NCBI RefSeq assembly: GCF_026262505.1
Contig: NC_067203.1
Coordinates: forward strand, 17,186,392 to 17,250,391
Length of the DNA stretch: 64,000 bases
Direction: 5' to 3'
Origin: Trichomonas vaginalis G3
Taxonomy: Eukaryota > Parabasalia > Trichomonadida > Trichomonadidae
The position numbers were made by a program, and so were the translations under genes. Of the stretch, positions 54,874 through 64,000 are shown piece after piece (the stretch's first letter is position 1; the number at the start of each line of letters is the position of its first letter). Below the pieces are notes generated by a model. That model was not told the DNA's origin. It made no database searches and saw only the letters and a list, made by a program, of their open reading frames with translations.

Positions 54874-55629
54874 TTAACTCTGATAACCTCATTCATTTTC
54901 AAGGATTTTACCTCTTAAATATCTCAAATTTGGCTAAGAAGCTTTTGTCAAAGGTTTAGCACTTTCTATTCAATCCTTTTTGTTCTTAATATCCAACAAC
55001 AAATTCGAAATTATTATCAATTGTTTATATTTATGCACATTTCATACATTAAAAACATCATTTGATAGATTAAACATCCATTTTACTTGATTATCACCAC
55101 AAAAGCGCATTGGATAATGATAATTTTATACTCATATTTTGAATTTACTTATAACACAATCACATTTTATTCGCCTAATTTAACAAAATCTATTTATATC
55201 CAAATATAGCATCAAAATATGAAGATAATAAAAACGATAAATGAAATTTCAAATCTAACTAAACATTTGAAATTACAAAAGAGACCATAACAGCGGTTTA
55301 TCCTGTACATTTATTTCAGCCTTTATTGATAAAAATTTTAAACAATAAATATATATTATTCAAGTGAATGAACAATATAAAGAGTTCATATTATGATATC
55401 ACTGTGTGAAAATGCTGAATTAATAGATTTTATAGACACCCACAGGTAGAGAGGTTGGGAGTGTTAGCCAAAATTGAAAGGATAAAAAAACAATGAATGT
55501 ACTTTTCATTGAATCTCAATAGCCTTAAAAAGAAAATTATCGATAATAATAGTATAGACATAGAGAAGAAACAATTGAGCTCAATTGCCAAAACTATATT
55601 TAAATTTTGATAAAAATTATCGTGATGGG
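54874..55629. other. Spacer between the inverted amylase copies
   Basis: 756 bp of AT-rich sequence with no gene. It is the loop of the inverted duplication; both amylase promoters point outward from it. Confidence 0.7.
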
Positions 55630-55721
55630 TGAATTTTTTGAATATGCGGTAGAAATTTTGACAGAGAGCTGATTAAAAAAAAAGATCAAGTTATAGTATA
55701 TCATTTTTTACGAATACGCAA

Positions 55722-58297
55722 ATGCTTAGTGTACTATCTCTCTTAGCATGCATGTCGAAGTCCGAAGACTTCAACAACATTAGGATGTACCAAGTTATGG
55801 TATCATCTTTCCAGGATGGAGATAGCTCTCTTGGATATGGAACTGGATACGGACCATCATCACACAAAGGAGATCTCCGCGGTATTATTAATGCTCTTCC
55901 ATACATCAAGGGACTCAATGTAAACGCTCTATGGCTTACACCAATTTTCGACTCAACGAACGGACAAGGAGGAAGCCTCCTTCAATCGACGGATACTTCG
56001 CGACAAACTACTTCAAGATAGATCCAAAATTTGGTGATGAAGCAACTTTCAAAGAACTTGTTGACACAGCTCACAATCTCGGTCTTTACGTAATCCTTGA
56101 TGGTGTCTTCGGTCATCACGGCGGAGTCAGTAGCGCATCACCAAATGGATTATGGCCACAAGGAGGATCGAACCCAGTCTCATACCCAGGATCTTTAGAC
56201 TACTACAAAGAAGTTGCAACATACTGGATCGAAAAGTATGGAATCGATGGATGGAGACTCGATCAGTGCTACCAGCTCTACCAGAATGGACATAACTACA
56301 TGTGCGAGATCAGACAGGCAGTCGAAACACTGTGCGCAACTAGAAAGAACAACGGCGAGAAGTGGGGCATCCTCGGATACATCGTCGGCGAGCACTGGTC
56401 TGGTGCAGAAGATATCAATACGAGAACTTATGGACAGAACGGACTTAGATCTGCATTTGACTTCCCATCAAGATACAACCTCGTTCAGACACTCGCCATG
56501 GAAGAATCTGGCGCAGGCGGCTACGGAGTAGAGAACTTAGGAAACGTGTTCAGAACTCCATCAGAGAAAGGATACAGTGGCGATGTCTATCCGAATATGT
56601 TCATCACAAACCATGACGTATGGCGCTTCGGAAACCTCATCCGCAGCAAATACGGATATGCACGCGAGAATGATGCTTACTGGAACAGGTACAAGATCGC
56701 TCTCGGCGTCCTCTCAGCTTACTCAGGACCAATCACAATATACTACGGTGACGAGTACGGCGACATCGCAGAATGCTGGTATGGCTCTGGAAACTCATGC
56801 GGAGGAAACACATACAGCGACAACTGCGCAATAGGGTTGTTAGATTCCCGACGATAGGTGTCTTGGAAGATTTGCCTGGTGTCATCATAGTGTCTTTAAA
56901 TCAAAAATTTTATTTTGGAGTTAGTTTTATTGATTTTTCAATAAAAAACATTTCTAAAACAAGAAAATAAAACGATAAAATATTTATATTTTATATAAGG
57001 ATCTTATATATTTAAAATAAATATCATTTTATTTTTTTCATTGGTGTCTGTCAAACCATAATACACTATTCAAAAATTCAATGTGTCTTGCGGTTTCAAA
57101 AGACACCTTCAAATTGAACGATAGCACAGACACTATTGAATTTTACCCATTGTATTTAGTTTTTACCCTTTTTATTTTTAAGAATTAATGACTGAAACAG
57201 CCGTTTTGCTATGACCTCAATCACTTTTATTTATTATTTTAAATATTATTTAATTTTATTATTTGAATAGGCCAACTTATATTTGAGAAGCTCAATTTGA
57301 GACCACTTAATACATTGAAATATCCTAAATATTGAAATATTAAAAAGTGTATTTCAAAATATTGAAATTATAAAAATTTATAATACTGAAATTGAGACAA
57401 ATTAATAAATTCAATGTGTTTTTTTTTTTGAATAACTCTCAAATATTATTTTTTTGTTTATTTAATGATGAATAAATATGATTGCTTTAGTCAATCATAA
57501 AAACTAATTTAAGTTTAAAATAATGAAAGGATAATTTGATCGTTTTTTATAATACAATTATTTTTGATGATTTGCAAGAATCTTTGAAAAGAATATAATA
57601 TAGGTTCTATTTTTGTAAAATTTATCCAAATCATGTATTACATAAATTACGATTAAAACGATGAAAGAACCAAAAAGTGTGTTTTGTGTTTTGTTGTTGC
57701 GTGTTGGATGCGGGATCCTGTTATTTCTGAAATCGACAAAAAATTTGGAAATTTAATTTCCGAAATCGAAATTATATTAATGTTTTTAATATTCTTATAT
57801 CAAAAGGATTAAAGTTCATTAAGAGAAAAACAATTCTTCTTCTTCAATCTATTGGCGCATTTATTTCTACACGCCAATAAGGAAGGGAAAATTATAAGAC
57901 ACCATGGTGTCTTCAAAACGCTAATTTTTGATATTTTTAACAACCCTACTGCGCAAGGACAGACGGAAAGATCAGCGGCTTCAGCACTAAGGAGCAAGAC
58001 CTTCACGACTTCACTGCAAAGATCATGCAGATCAGGAGCGAGAACCCATCATTGTGGAGAGGAACGAACGGAAAGACATACAGCAACGGTATCATCTTCA
58101 ACTGCAAATACGACTCACAGACAGGAAACAAAGTCGTTTTCGCTGCAAACCTCGCACAAAACACTGTCACAGCTTCTTACACAGTCGGGGAAACGAAACT
58201 CACTGACTTGATCAGTGGGAAGACATACACATCCTCAAACGGAACATACAACATTGAGATGAGCGCTCTTGGTGTTGCTCTTTTCAAGGTTGAATGA
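55722..58297 (+). pseudogene. Alpha-amylase pseudogene (frameshift and transposon insertion)
   Basis: The copy keeps the amylase start, promoter and catalytic segments, but one G is missing from the GGG at 55991-55992, shifting the frame after LLQST. A 1117-bp element then splits the gene at 56832. After the insertion, the C-terminal region resumes and ends with the same stop. Fragments therefore read as frames of 99 and 308 codons before the insertion and about 90 after it. It cannot make a full enzyme. Confidence 0.93.
56832..57948. mobile_element. hAT-like non-autonomous element with 8-bp duplication
   Basis: The element runs TAGGGTTGTTAGATTCC... to ...TTTTTAACAACCCTA, with 11-bp terminal inverted repeats. 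Target duplication CTGCGCAA (56824-56831 and 57949-57956) fits the hAT consensus nTnnnnAn exactly, and TAGGG is an Ac-type end. Subterminal GGTGTCTT/AAGACACC motifs recur, including an 18-bp palindrome at 57896-57913. No transposase frame is present. Confidence 0.9.
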
Positions 58298-58298
58298 A

Positions 58299-59136
58299 AT
58301 TTATTCAATTGAAATTTCAAATAAATACTTTCCAGTTAAAATTTGTATTTTATTTTATTAATCAAAGTAATTATTCACTATATCTTCAAATTAAATTCCC
58401 GTGTTTACAATTAAAGAAATTCCTACTTAATAGATAGAGATTTAGAAATAAACCTTATTTCATCGGATGGAATTATGAGACTTGGGAGTTGTGGAACCCG
58501 ACCTTCAAATATATAAAATAAACTAGAGGTAAAACTATTTCGGGTATTTTTAATGAGCAGAAAATCCTAATGAAGAAATCAAGATTCAACATATTCTATT
58601 ATGCAGTATAAATGTCAACAATATCCACAAACAATTTCATGCAAAGACGGATAAGGTATACTTTAAGCTCAAATATTGACTAAATATAAATGTCTTACAT
58701 ATTTTATAAAAAAAAGTTGTTTATTGATATAATATTACAGGAATTTTCTCATTTGAACAAATTTAAGTAGAAATTAGAGTACTGTGAATGTGTTATAGGT
58801 ACATTTTTTTGTCACAGATTACCTATAGATTAAAAATCGAACATTTTGAATAAACCTGTTTGCAAAACTTAGTGCATTAGGACAAAGGTTCGATTCTTTG
58901 AGTAGGGAATTAAAATTAAGATGTCTAATTTGATGATATAAATTTTTTTGAATAACTTCGAGTTCAAACTTGAAATCGAATATTTCAACTTGTTTGAAGG
59001 ATTGGATAAAAATTGAATGTTGAAAATTAACTAAAGTTCATACAATTGTTTAATACGGAATTTCATTGGAAAGATATTGAAGTTTTTCAATAGATTAAGA
59101 ATAGTATTGAAGGTCTTTAAGCCATGCTCAGACCTT
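58299..59136. other. Intergenic region
   Basis: AT-rich. A stretch near 58865-58910 with AAGGTTCGATTC resembles a T-loop but does not fold as a tRNA. Nothing else is recognised. Confidence 0.4.
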
Positions 59137-59535
59137 TTAGAAGTTTTCTGTTCTCTGGGCACGGATCATTACACGTGGGCCGTTCTCACCAAGTTGGACT
59201 TCACGCTCGCATGGATAATTAGCGTCAAACTTGTCAAGGGTGATTTCAGTCTTGCCTAATTCCTGATCTTGGGACCAGAAGGACTTGCGGTTGTAGAGAG
59301 CAATGACGATTGAAGAACGGTGTGGGTTTGTGTATTGGAAGTTGTACTCTGTGCCCATTGGACGCTGGCCGACCTTGAATTCTTGCTGGTTTCTCTTGAA
59401 GTTCTTTGCAGAGCCAACACAGAGTGTTAATGTGCCTTCCTTTGCACAGCCATTTGGATTAACTGCAGAGACAGAGAGCTTGAACTCGTTGTTTGTCTGT
59501 GTAAGGAGTTGTTCGTATCCATCGTTGCGGAGCAT
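59137..59535 (-). CDS. Small C2-like domain protein
   Basis: The 132-residue product looks like a single beta-sandwich of the C2 kind: GTLTLCVGSAKNFKRN, then TEYNFQYTNPHRSSIVIALY and FWSQDQELGKTEITLDKF, with LGKTEI the usual strand 7 motif. C2 domains bind phospholipids, often with calcium; the acidic loop residues are only partly present. A TCATTTTTCGGCA initiator precedes the ATG. GC-rich codons suggest strong expression. The C2 call is by pattern. Confidence 0.55.
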   Translation of the reverse strand: MLRNDGYEQLLTQTNNEFKLSVSAVNPNGCAKEGTLTLCVGSAKNFKRNQQEFKVGQRPMGTEYNFQYTNPHRSSIVIALYNRKSFWSQDQELGKTEITLDKFDANYPCEREVQLGENGPRVMIRAQRTENF

Positions 59536-61424
59536 TGCCGAAAAATGATATGATTTTGATTGAACGCCTCAATTGAGAAAGATAGCTCTCAATTCCGAAC
59601 AATTACTGAATTTGAAATCGCTCTCAAAACTAATAAATTCATCCAACATCTGTTTGGTTTATGCATCAAAAATTAAAAATAAACTTTAGGCGAAGAAATT
59701 GAAAGTACTTTGAAAATTCCAATCATAAAAATAAGAAAATTGAAAGGATTGAAAATGTTTTGTTGTTTATTTAATAGGATTAATGATAGTTATTAATGTT
59801 ATCCTAAAATGACAAAACGATCTTTAATTTTTGAAAGATATTTAGAATTTTTGATAAGAAATCGAACATTCAAGTGAGCGTCATATGTTTTAATTAATTA
59901 ATGGATATGCAAAAAATAAAAGAAAATCATGCTATAACATTTGAATTAAAAATTATTGAATTTTATAAGCGAAGAATTTTTGAAAATATTTAACTAATTT
60001 AAATTAGTTATTAATATTTTGCATTAGCCAAATTTGAATGCGAAATAACGTTTATAGTTTCTGGAAATTTAATTTGATTTTGTTAATGTATAAATATGTA
60101 AATAATAAAAAAATTTTCCAAAAAAAATTGTGAATAAATCTCTAATCGAAAACATCAGATCTATTATCTTTATGGATAAATATTTTATCAAAATTTCATA
60201 TATTTGGATGCATTGATTCAAATTCTCAATTCATTTTTTGAAAAGTTTACAAAGAGTTTATATTTTCAATATTTATCTCCTTTCAGCGTCGGATTTAATC
60301 ATTCAATTTATTTCCGTATAATCATGATTTATATACTTTAGTTCATTCGTACCTCTCTAATTTATGATTTCTACATTAATTTTACTGTCAATAAATCGTC
60401 CAAATATCAAATGAACTTAATTAATCAATCCAGAATGGGCTTTATATTCCTATTTTAGCAAAGAAAACTGTAAACTGCGTATAAATTTTCGCATTTCTTG
60501 ATTGGTAGAATTATCTCAAATTCAATACAATTCAAAAACAAAAACGATGTCTTCACAATTTTATTTCTGACCTATCAAATTCAAAACCTGCCATATGGCA
60601 CGTTGAAGCATCGATCAAAGATAGTCTTCTACAATTTAGTGATTTCCCGATTCAAAATATGATTCGTAGTACAACCCACATCTCGATATGATAAATCTCG
60701 AAAATTTGTTCACAATATCGAACATTTCAAAAATTTAGTAAAAGTTCCTTTGTTTAAGACCATTGAAAGGATATTTATGTCATCAATCATAAATTCATCC
60801 GTAATTTCAAAATTACCCATAGATATTACCTTTGCTATCCATAAATTTCTTCGAATTTTGCGAAATCGTCACTTTTTTTGCAATTCTTTCATGATAAGAT
60901 TTCCTTTATGTTTAATGCGTTTTACGTTTCAGAATATATCATCTAATCAAACTAAGCTATTAATTAATTTTTCCATGACTTGATTTTAATTTCGTAGAAA
61001 CAAATTTGTTCATGTCCTTATAGAGTTCGAGAATATTAACAGAGTAGATTCAGTTGATTTGCATTTTATGCTTTACATTTCTTAACTACTTTTTTATTCT
61101 CGATATTTTTCAAATTTTCTTAAAGTCTTTGGAAAATGCACTTTTTGTACTTATGGTTATAATTAGATATATTGTTTGATGAGTGGCATATCATAATTTA
61201 TCATAATTATTGAGATTTGATATGTTGAGTATTATTTTTCAACTAATTTCATATCAAAATACGTATATTTATCAATTCTATAAAATACCATTTAAAAATA
61301 GCTAAGAATGTTCAAGTTATATCGCTGCGTATCGAATTCTGTTAGTGGGTAATAGTTCGGCGCCGTCATTAAAACATCTATATAAAACATGAGTTTTATT
61401 CATTTTATAGTGTATTTTCCCTGA
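59536..61424. other. Long AT-rich intergenic region
   Basis: Nearly 1.9 kb without a convincing gene. A 77-codon frame at 60750-60983 has random composition. GGCGCC at about 61361 is upstream of the YJU2 gene. No repeat or RNA gene was recognised. Confidence 0.5.
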
Positions 61425-62108
61425 ATGGGTCAAAGGAGAGTATCGTCATATTATATCCCTCCAAACTTTGATCCATCTGATACAGGAAGGAAATCGAAAC
61501 CTAAAAATGGACAGCATGATACACGATTTATGCTTCCAATGGCAATTAAATGCAATAATTGCGGATTTATAATGGGACCAGGTACCAAAGCAAACTCAAG
61601 AAAAGAAATAGCGTACGGCCAAGATTACCTTGGAATTACAGTTTATAGACTATACATTCATTGCAAAGAATGTTATGGAGAAATTGTACTGAAAACTGAT
61701 CCAGAGAATTCTGATTACATTGTAGAGTCAGGAGGAACGCGCCATTTTGAGCCTTGGAGAGATTTCCGCATTGAACAAGCAAAAGAATTAAAAGAAAAAT
61801 TATCAGGCAGCCGTATAAAAGAAGTTGAAAAGACCAGATCTGACACAATGCGTGATATCAATCAGACAGCCGAATTAGATATGATAACAAAAAAAGGACT
61901 GCATCAACGTCGTCCTAAATTAAGTGATTTAGACAAAATCTATAAGAATTCGGACACAATAGTTCATCATTCTGAATCTGATAAGAAAATTGTTGAAAAT
62001 TTTGTTGAGAAGCCCCAAATCAAAGAAGATAAAGTTCAAATGAAACACATTCCTATTGGAACAACAAATATTTGGTCCTCAATTGGAGATGGATTAGATG
62101 AGCCTTAG
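61425..62108 (+). CDS. YJU2/CWC16 family splicing factor
   Basis: The 227-residue product belongs to the CWC16 family (yeast Yju2, human CCDC94/YJU2), needed for the first splicing step. YIPPNFDPS at the N terminus, the Cys pairs in KCNNCGFIMGPGTK and HCKECYGEI, and VLKTDPENSDYIVESGGTRH are the family signature. The C terminus is charged and helical. CWC16 members have zinc at the two Cys pairs. A TCATTT initiator lies upstream. It is the second splicing factor in the window. Confidence 0.93.
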   Translation: MGQRRVSSYYIPPNFDPSDTGRKSKPKNGQHDTRFMLPMAIKCNNCGFIMGPGTKANSRKEIAYGQDYLGITVYRLYIHCKECYGEIVLKTDPENSDYIVESGGTRHFEPWRDFRIEQAKELKEKLSGSRIKEVEKTRSDTMRDINQTAELDMITKKGLHQRRPKLSDLDKIYKNSDTIVHHSESDKKIVENFVEKPQIKEDKVQMKHIPIGTTNIWSSIGDGLDEP

Positions 62109-62695
62109 AAAATTTCGAAGATTTTTTTTTAATCTGAAAAATTGTATTTGATTTATTCTTCTTATACAGTTGAAGCTAATCAAAAAGCTCATGATTCCAA
62201 TTTCTCATATGTATCTTTACTCTATTGATGAATTCACAAAAAAATTCAATTAACTCCTACTTCCACTGAATTAAGTAGCTGAAAACCCTAAGATTGCACT
62301 TCGAAGTTACATATTTTTAGAAACCCAGTAACAATTAAGCATTTTATAGAAACAGTTTGCTTTGCGAAATTATTTCTGCGCTCAAGTGTTAATTCCTTGA
62401 GGATATATGGTGAATCATATCGTATTATTCGTTAATATCCTTTCATTAGATTAATTTATCAATTTACAATAGAATTCAAAACAAATCTTAATTTTCCTTT
62501 TTGATCTTTATCTAATCAAAGATTTTTCATATAATAAACTTACTTTTCTATCCTTTAACTCATATTTTTGCATGATTTTATTTGAATATTGAGATTAAAA
62601 AAAAATGTCAATAATTATTGTAGTTCGTAAAAAAGAAAGATTAGTATCATAGAATTTTGACAATTTACTTTATAATTTACTTATATATTTCTAAA
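62109..62695. other. Intergenic region between convergent genes
   Basis: AT-rich. Nothing recognised. Confidence 0.5.
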
Positions 62696-63208
62696 TTATT
62701 TTGGAGAATTGAAGAAAACTGTAGAAATGGCCTCAAATGGAGACTTAAGTGTATTTTGATTGCGTTCAATTGTGAATTTCTTTACTCTTTGATTGTTTCT
62801 GTATGTATTAATTGGTGTAAGTACGATCTGGAGACCTTTTCCGACAACTGTCATGAAAACTGACTGAAGGGCACCTTGGAAAGCCCCCGATGCAATTCCC
62901 TTCATACCATTTCTCCATTCTAAGAGAGCACCAACCATAGAACCTTCAGCGATATCTGCAACTATTGGATTTTTAATGCGAGAAGTTATATATGGTGTGA
63001 TTGTAGCAGAGCAAAGAGCCCATTTTGCCATGCTAACAGCATTTTGCTTTGATGTTAAAGCAAAATTGGATTTAAATTCAGCCATTTTTGATCCATAAGG
63101 GGCCTCAAAGAGTGCGTGCTTCATTGACCCCATAAGAGCAAAACCATGGCCAGTAATCATGCCTCTACCTGTTCTCTGAGCATATTCAATAAAAGTTGGT
63201 CTCTGCAT
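62696..63208 (-). CDS. TIM17/22/23 family hydrogenosomal translocase
   Basis: The 170-residue product has the four-span TIM17/22/23 layout: GRGMITGHGFALMGSMKHAL in the first span, and IVADIAEGSMVGALLEWRNG, then IASGAFQGALQSVFMTVVGK, with GxxxG-type glycine patterns. It would form the protein channel of the hydrogenosome inner membrane. RxG and AxxWRNG motifs are typical of the family. The short C-terminal tail is charged. Confidence 0.85.
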   Translation of the reverse strand: MQRPTFIEYAQRTGRGMITGHGFALMGSMKHALFEAPYGSKMAEFKSNFALTSKQNAVSMAKWALCSATITPYITSRIKNPIVADIAEGSMVGALLEWRNGMKGIASGAFQGALQSVFMTVVGKGLQIVLTPINTYRNNQRVKKFTIERNQNTLKSPFEAISTVFFNSPK

Positions 63209-63291
63209 TCTGACAAAAAAAATTTTTTTGTAAAGCTACAAAATTATTCAGTTGGAGAAAGAATTTTCATTAACATTTATGTAATCCCATT

Positions 63292-64000
63292 GATATATAA
63301 CATTAAATGGTAATCCAAATCAAAAATCTGTAGATATTCAATCATCAGTTAACGTTTATCCTTATCATTATCTGGATTATCAATTATGCCATTTTTATAG
63401 TGAAAGCGAATTAGCTATTGAAAAGATTGATTATCACTATAACATCAGATCCTACAATGGAACCCAAAATGTTACAATTGTTATGGAAGGATTATATGAA
63501 AATACTTTTACATATATGAGAAAATCTTTCAATTTCGCCATCGATGCATTATCCGACAAACCAATAGGATACAGAATTCGAAAAATGGATATACCTCAAG
63601 AAGTATATTCATTTTATTCATTCTCAACAAATATCACATGTCCAGATCAGGTTTCTTTTAATGTTACTGCTTGGACTAATGATCGAAAAGTCCAGAAATA
63701 TATTGTTGAACCAGGTCAAACACTCACTTTGAAGAGCATTAATCTTCTTATATTTGACCCAATTATAAGAGATATCACGTTAACCAGAATTATTTTTGAT
63801 GAGCCTGACAAAGCTAAGAGGTTTGGAAATTTAACATACGATTTTTTGTATGCAATCTGGCCACCACAAACTCCAAATCCAACGCCCGAACGAACACCTG
63901 CAATTACCACCATACGACCACAAACAACTGCGCCCGAGGAAGTAATCACGCCTAACAATGACCAAGGAAACGATCAGAAGTCCAAATCTGGAAAACTAGG
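63292..64000 (+). CDS. Surface-protein-like frame, open at the window end
   Basis: The frame stays open from 63292 to the window end, but the first ATG in it is at 63483 (MEGLYENTFTYMRKSFNFAI). The preceding 60 codons (VYPYHYLDYQLCHFYSESEL) look coding, so the true start may be damaged. It is beta-rich, with N-glycosylation-type sites, and ends in a Pro/Thr stalk (TPNPTPERTPAITTIRPQTT) of the kind that precedes a membrane anchor. The 3' end lies outside the window. No family is recognised. Confidence 0.5.

Larger units (their letters stand above)
55630..58298. repeat. Right arm of the amylase inverted duplication, with insertion
   Basis: Reverse complement of 53329-54873, except for one missing base near 55991 and the 1117-bp element plus 8-bp duplication at 56832-57956. 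Removing those leaves 1544 bp against 1545. Confidence 0.9.

Noticed and set aside
58865-58915. GGTTCGATTC stretch as a tRNA T-arm
   Set aside because: No acceptor, D or anticodon stem can be drawn around it.
60750-60983. 77-codon frame in the long intergenic region
   Set aside because: Random composition, no initiator motif directly upstream and no recognisable domain.

Overview
The window looks like nuclear DNA of the parasitic protist Trichomonas vaginalis or a close relative. Supporting signs are AT-rich, essentially intronless genes; a TCA(C/T)T-type initiator a few to about 25 bases before many start codons; stop codons that run into TAAA; a BspA-like leucine-rich-repeat surface protein; ankyrin proteins; a hydrogenosome-type TIM17/22/23 protein; and a complete Maverick/Polinton element. 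No rRNA or tRNA gene was recognised.

Layout. 1-16900 is host DNA: an LC1-like dynein light chain, a divergent histone H2A/H2B pair, endonuclease III, splicing factor PHF5A/Rds3, ribosomal protein uL13, an ankyrin fragment abutting a truncated glycine-rich surface gene, an FHA (MCRS1-like) protein, a large PH-ankyrin protein and exocyst subunit Exo70. 16910-42930 is one Maverick of about 26 kb with 48-bp inverted ends, A/T-tract termini and a candidate 6-bp TTTATA target duplication. 43450-63208 is host DNA again: a Pds5-like cohesin factor, the BspA-like protein, RFC5-type clamp loader, ARL13-like GTPase, an alpha-amylase and its inverted pseudogene copy, a C2-like protein, YJU2/CWC16 and TIM17/22/23. 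The window closes inside a surface-protein-like reading frame.

The Maverick. Its left half carries virion and DNA genes: a large structural protein, a double-jelly-roll major capsid protein, a probable minor capsid protein, an SF3 helicase and a packaging ATPase. Its right half carries KilA-N regulators, a protein-primed-type PolB, an HNH nuclease, small amphipathic pVI-like proteins, a retroviral-type integrase, a phage-like collar fibre and an adenine methyltransferase. About ten of its genes carry one or more single-base frameshifts, whereas the host genes around it are mostly intact, so the copy is probably decaying (or indels entered the assembly). No adenain-type protease was recognised.

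The most unusual part is 27.1-32.8 kb inside the Maverick. It holds a 250-bp tandem unit that can fold as a cloverleaf of four long stems; an array of about 53-bp units in which the flank is conserved but the hairpin stem changes; EcoRI-centred palindromes with chimeric arms; and a 130-bp module present three times. The two hairpin families are copies of segments lying at the same place in two KilA-N genes, just before the motif G-(T/W)-Y-V-(D/H). This arrangement is the best candidate for an undescribed system.

Other points: E2F-like sites in front of the histone and Pds5-like genes; a recent inverted duplication of the amylase gene with one copy killed by a 1-base deletion and a 1117-bp hAT-like insertion with a perfect 8-bp duplication; and two short elements with matching TTAA-GGG(T/C)GCA ends.
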